Origin: Bacteriovoracaceae bacterium UBA4573
Lineage (GTDB): Bacteria > Bdellovibrionota > UBA1018 > UBA923
Assembly (NCBI GenBank): GCA_002387735.1
Contig: DGKJ01000078.1
Location: 1-22,074 of the forward strand
Length of the DNA stretch: 22,074 nt
Direction of reading: 5' to 3'
Shown one piece after another: positions 1-7,295 of the stretch. Position 1 is the first letter of the stretch. The number at the start of each line of letters is the position of its first letter. The notes under the pieces are model-generated. The model had not been told where the DNA came from and did not search any database. It saw nothing but the letters and a program-made list of their open reading frames with translations. A program made the translations under genes and the position numbers.

Positions 1-128
1 GCTGTGAACTGAGCGAACCTTTTTTACAGTTAGCTTTTTTGAGTTTGCCCGTAATTCCGAAGCTAAAACTTACAGATCGCGGTTTAATCGACGTAGAACA
101 ATTTAAGATCATCTCGGTGTCAGCATGA
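1..128 (+). CDS. C-terminal end of an unidentified protein upstream of xdhA (partial)
   Basis: Reading from base 3, the + strand stays open from the window edge to a TGA at 126-128. That is 41 codons of ordinary composition ending ...DVEQFKIISVSA. The stop overlaps the xdhA start as ATGA (125-128), the usual sign of translational coupling, and the following genes of the operon also overlap. xdhA has no clear Shine-Dalgarno of its own, which fits coupling. I do not recognise the fragment. Proteins in this position in other xdh clusters are often purine deaminases, hydrolases or cofactor proteins, but nothing visible here decides that. The alternative is that the open frame is chance in a short leader. 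Confidence 0.55.
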   Translation, partial: CELSEPFLQLAFLSLPVIPKLKLTDRGLIDVEQFKIISVSA

Positions 129-1552
129 AAACTCTCAAATCCGCTGCTCGTGACTTCGTAGTTTTTTACCTCAACGGCGTGCGCACCGAAGTGCGCGGGC
201 TCGATGTTTTTAAAACCGTCGCGGAGTATTTGCGGTACTCGCGCGGACTTACCGGAACTAAAATCGTTTGCGCCGAAGGCGACTGCGGTGCCTGTACAAT
301 TTTGCGAGCTCGCCCCGGCGAGCGGCTCGAGGCGATCAATTCCTGCATTGCTCTCGTTGCCCAGCTCGACCTTTGTCACGTAGTGACGATCGAAGGCATC
401 GCCCGCGAAGGTCAACTTTCACCGGTTCAGAATGCAATGGTGCAATGCCACGGCAGTCAGTGCGGGTACTGCACGCCTGGATTCGTTATGGCCATGAGCT
501 GGATGTTTGAACACCATAAGACGATCGACGAAAAATGTGCTCGCAATCATCTTACGGGCAATCTCTGCCGCTGCACCGGTTATCAACCCATTCTCGACGC
601 GGCACTTGCAGTTAAGAATCACGACAGTCTTACGAGACGCTACATTGTCGCCGCGCACATAAAAAATCTAGCGCGCCTTGCAAAACGCAGCGTTGCCATT
701 AAAACCGAACACCGCGCGCTGTTCATGCCTGTATCGCTAAAGGAGCTTAGCACTTACCGCAAACGGCATCCCGACTCATTAATCTTGGGCGCCGCAACGG
801 ATTTGGGTGTTTTATTAAATAAGGGGAAACACCCGCTGACTCACCTAGTTTCTCTTACTCATTTGCGCGAGTTAAATACCGTTCGTTGGCAGCGCACTCG
901 CTCAGTTGTTCGTGTATCGGTAGGAGCAAATGTCACCCTTTCACAGCTGCGCAAGCAGCTGGAAAAAAAGGCTCCCGCGGTTGCCGCAACTCTAGATCTT
1001 TTTGCCTCACCACAAATCAAAAATGTAGCCACCCTAGCGGGCAATGTCGCCAACGCATCCCCTATCGGCGACACGCTGCCCATTCTTTTGGCACTCGACG
1101 CTAGCGTGCGCACTCAAACCCGCTCCATTCCGATTGATCAATTTTTTATTGGTTATCGCAAAACCGCCCTTAAAAAGGGGGAAATAATCCGCGCTATCGA
1201 ATTCACGATTCCCCGTAGCGGCGACTTCTTTCGTTTTTTTAAAACCTCTCAACGCAAAGACCTCGATATATCGTGTGTGAACGCGGCCCTTTTCGCACGC
1301 AAATCTAACCGGGGGTTTAGTGAGTTGCGCATTGCTTACGGCGGCGTCGCGGCCACGCCCTTGCGACTCAAGCGCGTTGAAACATTACTTCGTCATCAAG
1401 TGATTGCGGCCGATTTGATTGAACGCGCCATTGCCCAGCTGGCAAAAGACATCACACCTCGAAGTGACCTACGCGGAAGCGAAGCCTACCGTTTGCGCGT
1501 GAGTCAAAATATCTTACGCGAACTTCTGACAGAGGCGGCCGCCCATGGATAA
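125..1552 (+). CDS. xdhA: Xanthine dehydrogenase small subunit (2Fe-2S and FAD domains)
   Basis: Electron-transfer subunit of a bacterial two-subunit xanthine dehydrogenase (cytoplasmic, purine catabolism). It carries electrons from the molybdenum site through two [2Fe-2S] clusters to FAD and NAD+. The N-terminal ferredoxin-like domain has cluster ligands C49, C54, C57 and C74 (motif EGDCGACTI). The second cluster domain has C113, C116, C148 and C150 (QCGYCTPG and CRCTGYQP). A FAD-binding domain of the CO dehydrogenase flavoprotein type follows from about residue 205 (LGAATDLGVLL, then TLAGNVANASPIGD), with its C-terminal subdomain to about 470. At 475 aa it has the family's usual length. The start at 125 overlaps the stop of the preceding frame (ATGA) and gives a normal N-terminus. 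The 3' end overlaps xdhB by 8 bp. Nothing is missing. Confidence 0.95.
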   Translation: MKTLKSAARDFVVFYLNGVRTEVRGLDVFKTVAEYLRYSRGLTGTKIVCAEGDCGACTILRARPGERLEAINSCIALVAQLDLCHVVTIEGIAREGQLSPVQNAMVQCHGSQCGYCTPGFVMAMSWMFEHHKTIDEKCARNHLTGNLCRCTGYQPILDAALAVKNHDSLTRRYIVAAHIKNLARLAKRSVAIKTEHRALFMPVSLKELSTYRKRHPDSLILGAATDLGVLLNKGKHPLTHLVSLTHLRELNTVRWQRTRSVVRVSVGANVTLSQLRKQLEKKAPAVAATLDLFASPQIKNVATLAGNVANASPIGDTLPILLALDASVRTQTRSIPIDQFFIGYRKTALKKGEIIRAIEFTIPRSGDFFRFFKTSQRKDLDISCVNAALFARKSNRGFSELRIAYGGVAATPLRLKRVETLLRHQVIAADLIERAIAQLAKDITPRSDLRGSEAYRLRVSQNILRELLTEAAAHG

Positions 1553-3878
1553 TCTTTCGCCAAGCCATGACTCCGCGCGAAGTCATGTAACAGGAACTAG
1601 TGAGTACGTGGACGATCGTCCCATTCTACCTCGCGAAGTGTTCGTCGACGTCGTACACAGTACCCACGCCCATGCCCGCGTTCTCAAAATCGATACTCGG
1701 GCCGCCTTGGCTCTGCCCGGAGTGGTGGCGGCCTTTACCGCAAAAGATTTTGCCGAATTATACTGGGGCAGTATTTTTCACGACCAACCCTTACTCGCCT
1801 CCGATGTTGTGCAGTTCTGCGGCGAACCACTGGTAATTCTCGCAGCCGAATCTCTCGATACGCTTCGAGCTGCGAAAACCCTGGTCGAAATAAGATACGA
1901 ACCTCTACCCGCGATTCTCACAATTCACGACGCAATCCGAAAGAAAAGCTTTATCGCCGGCGAACGCAAGATCGAACGCGGCTCGAGCAACGACGACACA
2001 GTGCCAAGCGCACTCGACTCAGTAATTGCCGACGCTCCCCATCAGCTCGAAGGCACGCTAACACTTCAGGGAGCTGATCATTTCTACCTCGAAAGTCAGT
2101 GTGCCATCGCCTACCCATTAGAAAACAACACAATAGAAGTTCATTCGTCGTCGCAGCATCCCACCGAAGTTCAGCACGTCATCGCACACGCGCTGGGCCT
2201 CGCCGATCATCGGGTAACTTGTGTTGTAAAACGCATGGGCGGCGCTTTCGGTGGAAAAGAATCTCAAGCTGCTCCGTTTGCGGCCTACGCCGCACTCGTT
2301 GCTCAAAAACTGCAACGACCTGCGCGTATCGCGATTTCTAAAGACGACGATATGAAGATCACCGGCAAGCGAAACCCTTTTTTTATTTCTTACCGCGTAG
2401 GTTTCAAGAACGACGGCACCCTGCTCGCACTTGACGCTCGACTTTTTTCCGACGGTGGCGCCTACGCCGATCTCTCCACGGCCATCATGGAGCGAGCACT
2501 TCTACACAGCGACAACGCATATTTTGTGCCTCATTTGCGGGTTCGCGGCCAGGTTTGCAAGACCAACACCCACCCTTCCACCGCTTTTCGGGGCTTTGGG
2601 GGCCCTAAAGGCGTGACCATGATCGAAAAAATTATCGAAGAAATCGCCGAACGCCTGAACATGGACCCGCTCGATGTACGGCAAAAAAATGTATACCGCC
2701 CGGGATACGACGTCACCCATTACGGTCAGAAAATTGAGAACAATGTTTTACCTGCTTTATTTGAACAACTCGAGGTCGCGTGTGATTATCGTCGTCGGCG
2801 CGCCGAGATTTCTGACTGGAACGCCACGAAAGCTATCGCACAAAAAGAATTGCGGGGGCTTTCGCTTACGGCCGTGAAGTTTGGAATATCGTTCACCACG
2901 CGCCATTTGAACCAGGCCAACGCTCTTGTTGTCGTACACCGCGACGGCACGGTTCAGGTGTCCACAGGCGCCACTGAAATGGGTCAAGGCGTGAACACCC
3001 GCATCGCGCAACTGGTGGCCGAGGTTTTTGGAATTTCACACAATGACGTGCGGGTACTCGCAACTACCACCGATAAAAACGGTAACACCTCACCAACCGC
3101 TGCCTCCAGCGGCACCGATTTAAATGGCTCTGCCGCCGTACTCGCCGCACGCCGCATTCGGGCGCGCCTCAATCAAGTAGCAGCTCACATGCGCCGCACT
3201 GAGCGAGACCGTTGGGCTACATTCACGGCGGGACTCGGAACAGAAAAAGAATTTGAACTAAGCGAAGACAGCAGTGATTCGTTTATGGATATGTTTCCGT
3301 TTCGCGAAATCGTCACCGAGGCCTATTACAATCGTGTTTCCCTTTCAGAATACGCACACTATAAAATCCCCAATCTAGGATTTAATAAGGTCACCGGCCA
3401 GGGCCGCGCATTTTTGTATTATACCCAAGGTGCCGCGGCTACCGAGATAAGTATTAATACCGTGACTGGCGAAGTGAAAATTTTGCGTACGGACATTCTC
3501 ATGGATCTTGGCCGCCCAATCAACCGCGCACTCGATCTAGGGCAGATTATGGGTGGCTATATTCAAGGTCTCGGATGGATGACGACCGAAAATCTTTTTT
3601 ACGACGACCACGGGGCGCTGGTTTCCCACAGTCCGAGCACCTACAAAATTCCGAACATTCAAGATACTCCGCGAGTTTTTAACGTCGTTCTTTTTGAAAA
3701 TCATGCCAACACCGCGAATATTCGCGGCACCAAGGCCGCAGGTGAACCGCCGCTACTACTTGCCACTTCGGCCTGGACCGCGATTCGCAACGCTCTTGCC
3801 TACCTAAGGCCCAAACCAAATCTACACACCGTACCGGCCACCAGCGAACGTATATTAAGAGCTCTGGAGAATTTTTAA
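1545..3878 (+). CDS. xdhB: Xanthine dehydrogenase molybdopterin-binding large subunit
   Basis: Catalytic subunit that hydroxylates hypoxanthine and xanthine towards urate at a molybdenum cofactor. At 777 aa it matches bacterial XdhB. Molybdenum-site motifs are present: GGAFGGKE (232-239), TAFRGFGGP (346-354), ATEMGQG (476-482) and GEPPLLLA (733-740). Aligned by eye to known xanthine dehydrogenases, the substrate-pocket residues are kept: E239 and R317 (78 apart, as E232/R310 in the Rhodobacter capsulatus enzyme), F351 of the RGF motif, and the catalytic base E734. This supports a purine substrate over an aldehyde or CO. The start is supported by AGAGG at 1531-1535, nine bases upstream, inside the end of xdhA. 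The stop overlaps the xdhC start by one base (TAATG). Confidence 0.95.
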   Translation: MDNLSPSHDSARSHVTGTSEYVDDRPILPREVFVDVVHSTHAHARVLKIDTRAALALPGVVAAFTAKDFAELYWGSIFHDQPLLASDVVQFCGEPLVILAAESLDTLRAAKTLVEIRYEPLPAILTIHDAIRKKSFIAGERKIERGSSNDDTVPSALDSVIADAPHQLEGTLTLQGADHFYLESQCAIAYPLENNTIEVHSSSQHPTEVQHVIAHALGLADHRVTCVVKRMGGAFGGKESQAAPFAAYAALVAQKLQRPARIAISKDDDMKITGKRNPFFISYRVGFKNDGTLLALDARLFSDGGAYADLSTAIMERALLHSDNAYFVPHLRVRGQVCKTNTHPSTAFRGFGGPKGVTMIEKIIEEIAERLNMDPLDVRQKNVYRPGYDVTHYGQKIENNVLPALFEQLEVACDYRRRRAEISDWNATKAIAQKELRGLSLTAVKFGISFTTRHLNQANALVVVHRDGTVQVSTGATEMGQGVNTRIAQLVAEVFGISHNDVRVLATTTDKNGNTSPTAASSGTDLNGSAAVLAARRIRARLNQVAAHMRRTERDRWATFTAGLGTEKEFELSEDSSDSFMDMFPFREIVTEAYYNRVSLSEYAHYKIPNLGFNKVTGQGRAFLYYTQGAAATEISINTVTGEVKILRTDILMDLGRPINRALDLGQIMGGYIQGLGWMTTENLFYDDHGALVSHSPSTYKIPNIQDTPRVFNVVLFENHANTANIRGTKAAGEPPLLLATSAWTAIRNALAYLRPKPNLHTVPATSERILRALENF

Positions 3879-4783
3879 TGATCACCCGTTCTTTTTTTCG
3901 AACCGCCGCCGAACTCGAACAACAAAACAAGGCCTTCGTAGTTGTGACTCTAACGGCTACGCGCGGCCATGCTCCGCAAGACGCAGGCGCCAAGGCACTT
4001 GTCACGAAGGAAGGACTAGCCTGGGGCACTGTTGGTGGTGGCAAAGTTGAGGCGCGAGCAATTGAATACGCAATTGAACTTCTTGCCACCAAGCGCCCGG
4101 CCACCCAGTCCGTGAACTGGAACCTTCAGCGTGACATTGGCATGAGTTGCGGCGGTGAAGTCGAGTTTCTTTTTGAAACCGTTCTGCCAGTTGAATGGAA
4201 AATTTTTGTCTTCGGCGCGGGCCATGTCGGGCAAGCGTTATGCCGCATTCTCTCAACGCTCAACTGCCGCGTAATTTGTGTCGACACGCGCACCGAATGG
4301 CTCGAACGTTTGCCGCAAGATAGCGAGAATCTAATCTCTCTTCGCCTTGCCGATTATTCGGCTCCTTCACTTGCCTCGGTGGCCTCGGCCCAGGATCTGA
4401 AATGTAGTTTTGTCGTCACCACGAGGGGCCACAGCACTGACGTTCCAGTATTACATTGGCTCTCTACCATTGCTCCCTCGCCGAATGTTTCCTTTGGTTA
4501 TCTGGGCGTGATCGGCAGTCGCGTGAAAGCCCTTAAAATTAAAAACGAACTTCGCGCACTTGGGTGCAGCCCAGCATTTATTGAACAACTAAAATGTCCG
4601 ATGGGACTAGATATCGGAAACTCCAACGACCCCGCAGAAATTGCGCTTAGCATTGCCGCCGAACTGATTCAAAGACGGAACCTAACCTTTAATTTGGTCG
4701 AGAAATCCCCGTCACCTCGCGCAGCACATGTGCCAAATCTGGATACCGATTCAATATCCACCGTTGAACTCGGGCCTCTTTGA
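3878..4783 (+). CDS. xdhC: XdhC, molybdenum-cofactor sulfuration/insertion chaperone for xanthine dehydrogenase
   Basis: XdhC proteins bind molybdopterin cofactor, protect it while it is sulfurated, and deliver it to XdhB; they are not part of the final enzyme. The N-terminal domain has AWGTVGGGKVEARA (48-61) and GMSCGGEVEF (88-97), with C91 at the conserved CGG. A Rossmann-like domain follows with VFGAGHVGQAL (111-121), then YLGVIGSR and a GLDIGN-type motif. A GGAG at 3866-3869 lies eight bases before the ATG. The recognisable domain ends near residue 268. The last ~32 residues are an extension encoded entirely in the 95 bp that also code, on the other strand, for the end of the neighbouring membrane protein. 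The complete set xdhABC suggests a functional enzyme. Confidence 0.92.
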   Translation: MITRSFFRTAAELEQQNKAFVVVTLTATRGHAPQDAGAKALVTKEGLAWGTVGGGKVEARAIEYAIELLATKRPATQSVNWNLQRDIGMSCGGEVEFLFETVLPVEWKIFVFGAGHVGQALCRILSTLNCRVICVDTRTEWLERLPQDSENLISLRLADYSAPSLASVASAQDLKCSFVVTTRGHSTDVPVLHWLSTIAPSPNVSFGYLGVIGSRVKALKIKNELRALGCSPAFIEQLKCPMGLDIGNSNDPAEIALSIAAELIQRRNLTFNLVEKSPSPRAAHVPNLDTDSISTVELGPL

Positions 4784-5561
4784 GTAGCGCTCGCAGCCAA
4801 AAAACGAACAAAACACCTGCCCCAATGCGCAACAACAACCACACCGTTGCAACGGCTCGGGCTTCGACGACGATCGAAAACGTCACGAGAAGTGCTCCCG
4901 ACACCAGCCACCAGATCGCGGGCCACACGTTGTTGCGCGATCGGCGCTCTAATTGAACGCTGGTTAGCTTTTCCTCAAATCGCCCCCAAGAGCTTGACGA
5001 AGCCTTCACCGCCACCACAACCAGTAAATTGGCCAACAGGACTTTGAGTCCGATCAGTCCACCAAACACCCACCAGCCCCAGATCGCCAAATCGCTTGAG
5101 ACCATTTGTCGCAACCACTCAGCGGCTCGTACCGCGCTCGCTCCGAACACGATTAGTCCAAGGGCAATCGGTTGAATCACTGCCCAGAACGCGAGCAAAG
5201 TTGCCCCAAAACACAAACCCACCCACCGCGTTCCGAGAAGCCCCACCGCTAGTGAAAATAAAAAACCCTGTGCCGTAATCGCCAACATCGGAGTCAGTCG
5301 CGCGCCCGCTGGCGCAAGCGCTTTAATGAGTGCCACGTAAAGTGACGTTTTTTGAACGTTCTGCGCGGCCACCTTTTTTAGAGGTAACCCGCTAACCATA
5401 CGAGTGAGAAAAAAGCTTTGATTGAGCGAGAGCAAATGCCCCCGTAAGGGCACGTAAAATGCGTGCAACACGCTACCCAGCCCGATTTCAATGAGCCCTA
5501 AAGCGATAGCAGCGTCTTCCGGGGTTCTGCGCTTTTGACCACGGACCAAGGGCTCAGTCAT
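4689..5561 (-). CDS. Unrecognised integral membrane protein (about six helices)
   Basis: A 290-aa protein with hydrophobic segments near residues 16-36, 88-110, 112-143, 156-185, 208-230 and 232-256, and a basic C-terminal tail. The first segment is followed by a polar stretch, HAFYVPLRGHLLSLNQ (33-48), which may be the best family signature. I do not recognise the family. The size and helix count would fit a small transporter or transporter subunit, but that is a guess. The frame extends further upstream to 5780, but the start at 5561 is preferred: it overlaps the stop of the upstream YdcZ-type gene as ATGA, and the extra upstream residues are a low-complexity shadow of that gene. The 3' end runs 95 bp into xdhC on the opposite strand. 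Confidence 0.75.
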   Translation of the reverse strand: MTEPLVRGQKRRTPEDAAIALGLIEIGLGSVLHAFYVPLRGHLLSLNQSFFLTRMVSGLPLKKVAAQNVQKTSLYVALIKALAPAGARLTPMLAITAQGFLFSLAVGLLGTRWVGLCFGATLLAFWAVIQPIALGLIVFGASAVRAAEWLRQMVSSDLAIWGWWVFGGLIGLKVLLANLLVVVAVKASSSSWGRFEEKLTSVQLERRSRNNVWPAIWWLVSGALLVTFSIVVEARAVATVWLLLRIGAGVLFVFWLRALLKEARVQRWILNRYPDLAHVLREVTGISRPN

Positions 5562-5968
5562 CGTGTTGCGATCCAGGTTCCGCAAAGCGCAAGTGCTGCG
5601 CCCACGATCTTTTGCCAAGACAGAGCGCCGTTGCCCGCGGCAAGGTCCCACAAGGCCCCGGCCACTAACTGCGCCGTGACGAGTAGTAAAAAAGTAGTGA
5701 GAGCACCTATTTTTTGAATAGAAACCGGGAGACCGGCCACCAAAGCAAATCCACAGACGCCCGGCAGTAGGTACCACCACCGAAAATCCGAAAGCTGGGC
5801 CTTTCCGCTAAAAAAACCTAAGGTCCAGGCCGCTAGCGCGAGTAAACACAGAATACTGGCGTTAAGCAGTACGGTTGGCCCCAGCCCCCAGGCTGCTGCA
5901 GCCTTGCGGTTTAACCCTGCTTGCAGCACGGCCAGCGAACCCAATATCAGCGGCATCAGAAATTTCAT
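5558..5968 (-). CDS. DMT-superfamily transporter, YdcZ (DUF606) type
   Basis: A 136-aa protein with four or five hydrophobic helices and little else. It opens MKFLMPLILGSLAVLQAGLN, the usual start of YdcZ-type proteins (Pfam DMT_YdcZ), which have a glycine/asparagine turn at the end of helix 1. The second half, with SIQKIGALTTFLLLVTAQL and ending in GAALALCGTWIATR, also follows the family. YdcZ proteins are single four-to-five-helix units that presumably pair to form a transporter; substrates are mostly unknown. It is the first gene of a two-gene operon (ATGA overlap with the next gene). It is divergent from the fatty-acid hydroxylase, so both promoters must lie in the 119 bp at 5969-6087. 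Confidence 0.8.
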   Translation of the reverse strand: MKFLMPLILGSLAVLQAGLNRKAAAAWGLGPTVLLNASILCLLALAAWTLGFFSGKAQLSDFRWWYLLPGVCGFALVAGLPVSIQKIGALTTFLLLVTAQLVAGALWDLAAGNGALSWQKIVGAALALCGTWIATR

Positions 5969-6027
5969 GATCTCAACTTACGCTAGGAACGAAAAAAAAT
6001 CAGCGCCTTAACCCTTTCAGTCGGATA

Positions 6028-6056
6028 TAGACAACTTCACCGAATTTTGTGATATT
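6028..6056 (+). promoter_or_regulatory. Candidate sigma-70 promoter for the fatty-acid hydroxylase gene
   Basis: TAGACA at 6028-6033 (5 of 6 with TTGACA), a 17-bp spacer and GATATT at 6051-6056 (4 of 6 with TATAAT), with a TGT extended -10 element at 6048-6050. Transcription would start near 6063, about 25 bases before the ATG at 6088. Read by eye only. Confidence 0.4.
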
Positions 6057-6061
6057 GGGAC

Positions 6062-6073
6062 CCTAAATTTAGG
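6062..6073. promoter_or_regulatory. Perfect 12-bp palindrome in the leader of the hydroxylase gene
   Basis: CCTAAATTTAGG is its own reverse complement. It lies where transcription from the candidate promoter would start and touches the AGGA that may act as ribosome binding site. It could be an operator for a dimeric repressor, or chance in an AT-rich leader. Confidence 0.3.
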
Positions 6074-6087
6074 AAATCGAGTAACAC

Positions 6088-6690
6088 ATGGGACTACGTA
6101 CATTACCGGCCGGGAAAAACATTCGCCTCTTCGACAATCAGTGGCTTGAGCGCCTCACCTACGTTCACCCGATTCTCCCGATTGCCGTTTGGGGCCCAGT
6201 CGTGGTGCTTTGTTTTGCCGTTGGTCTTTATCAGCACTTGCTTTCGCTCAGTCTGTCTTTAGGACTCGCGCTCGTTGGATTATTTTTTTGGACCTTTGCT
6301 GAATACGTTTTGCATCGCTATGTTTTTCACTTTCACCCACGGGGCCGGATACAAGAACGCATTGCGTTTTTGATTCACGGAATTCACCACGACGACCCCC
6401 ACGACGCTCGCCGTCTGCTCATGCCGCCAGTAGCGGCCATTTTAATTGCAGCTTTTTTCTACGCGCTATTCCTACTCGTCTTAGGACCTGTACGTTGTAA
6501 TCCTTTTTTCGCTGGCTTCATCACCGGTTATCTTTGCTACGATTACATTCACTTCATCACCCACTTCGTGCCGGTGAAGCACCCCTGGCTTAAGCAACTT
6601 AAGGCCAACCATATGCGCCATCATTTTTCGACCCCCGACCTACGTTACGGGGTCAGTAGCCCACTCTGGGACCGCGTTTTTAAAACCTGA
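6088..6690 (+). CDS. Fatty-acid hydroxylase / sterol desaturase superfamily membrane protein
   Basis: Di-iron membrane hydroxylase of the fatty-acid 2-hydroxylase (FA2H/Scs7-like) type, 200 aa. Helices lie near residues 28-48 and 50-70, then 112-133 and 138-156. The histidine clusters that hold the di-iron centre are all visible: HRYVFHFH (76-83), HGIHHDDPH (97-105), HFITH (155-159) and HMRHH (175-179). The last carries the HxxHH pattern of the family, and the protein ends shortly after it, with no cytochrome b5 domain. Known relatives add an oxygen-dependent 2-hydroxyl to the acyl chains of sphingolipids or similar lipids, so the likely role is membrane or LPS lipid modification. No partner lipid-synthesis gene is in the window, so the substrate stays open. 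The SD is weak (AGGA at 6071-6074, 13 bases upstream). Confidence 0.88.
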   Translation: MGLRTLPAGKNIRLFDNQWLERLTYVHPILPIAVWGPVVVLCFAVGLYQHLLSLSLSLGLALVGLFFWTFAEYVLHRYVFHFHPRGRIQERIAFLIHGIHHDDPHDARRLLMPPVAAILIAAFFYALFLLVLGPVRCNPFFAGFITGYLCYDYIHFITHFVPVKHPWLKQLKANHMRHHFSTPDLRYGVSSPLWDRVFKT

Positions 6691-6755
6691 GCCCCGGCGC
6701 CCGCGGAATAATTTTCCCATCGATTTTTTGGCTATTCGCACCGAAGAGTGGCCAG

Positions 6756-7181
6756 ATGATAAGAAACTTTAAGAAGCCTAAATCGCAAAGAAAAGCCCAA
6801 CGCAACGAACTGCACATGCACCGTGTGAGTGCCGAAGTCAAAATCGACGACACGGGCGAAATCATTAATTGTCGAGTTTTTCTTACCGATTTAAGCCCCA
6901 GCGGCGTGGGATTGTTTATCAATGAACAAATCGAAAAGGGCACTGAACTTTCAATGGTTATCGAGCAGCCCAAGCACCTCTACGTAAAAGGTGAGGTCGT
7001 TTGGTGTACTCCCTATACACTCGACACCAAGATCATCAGTAATGACGTTTTTAAGTTCCGTATCGGCGTAAAATTTCTTTTTGACTTCCCCGAAGAACAA
7101 GAAGCACTCAAAAAATACTGCGAAGAATTAGCCGAAGAGAACAACAAGAAACCCGAACCCAAACTCAAATTACAAAAGTGA
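6756..7181 (+). CDS. PilZ-domain protein (c-di-GMP receptor)
   Basis: A 141-aa cytoplasmic protein that is essentially one PilZ domain with a charged C-terminal tail (EELAEENNKKPEPKLKLQK). Both c-di-GMP binding motifs are present: RxxxR at R12-R16 (RKAQR) and DxSxxG at 45-50 (DLSPSG), followed by the beta strands VGLFI and VKGEVVW of the barrel. The protein should therefore bind c-di-GMP and pass the signal to an unknown partner. GAAGAG at 6743-6748 lies seven bases before the ATG. It sits 65 bp after the hydroxylase on the same strand, possibly cotranscribed. Together with the two HD-GYP proteins on the right it makes c-di-GMP signalling a theme of the window. Confidence 0.9.
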   Translation: MIRNFKKPKSQRKAQRNELHMHRVSAEVKIDDTGEIINCRVFLTDLSPSGVGLFINEQIEKGTELSMVIEQPKHLYVKGEVVWCTPYTLDTKIISNDVFKFRIGVKFLFDFPEEQEALKKYCEELAEENNKKPEPKLKLQK

Positions 7182-7233
7182 AGTGCGCGCATTCGGCTTT
7201 ACATTGGTCCCGCGTCTCCGCGTATTGGCCTAT

Positions 7234-7250
7234 TCGGCAAATCTTGCCGA
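7234..7250 (+). terminator. Small perfect hairpin between the PilZ gene and the next gene
   Basis: TCGGCAA-ATC-TTGCCGA: a 7-bp stem with a 3-nt loop, 53 bases after the PilZ stop. It has no T-run behind it, so it is not a classic intrinsic terminator; it may be a pause or mRNA 3'-end hairpin. Confidence 0.3.
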
Positions 7251-7295
7251 CTAGCGATGTCTTTAGATTCTGCGAGACACTGTCGTTAAGAAGGC

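Noticed and set aside
39..69. A possible xdhA promoter (TTGAGT with an AT-rich -10)
   Set aside because: The -10 is poor and the region is better explained as the end of an upstream gene overlapping xdhA.
3679..4104. A 141-codon frame opposite xdhB/xdhC
   Set aside because: Both genes on the + strand are well-supported families; this frame has no recognisable domain.
5562..5780. N-terminal extension of the 290-aa membrane protein back to 5780
   Set aside because: It lies wholly within the YdcZ-type gene in another frame and reads as a charged shadow; the ATGA start at 5561 fits better.
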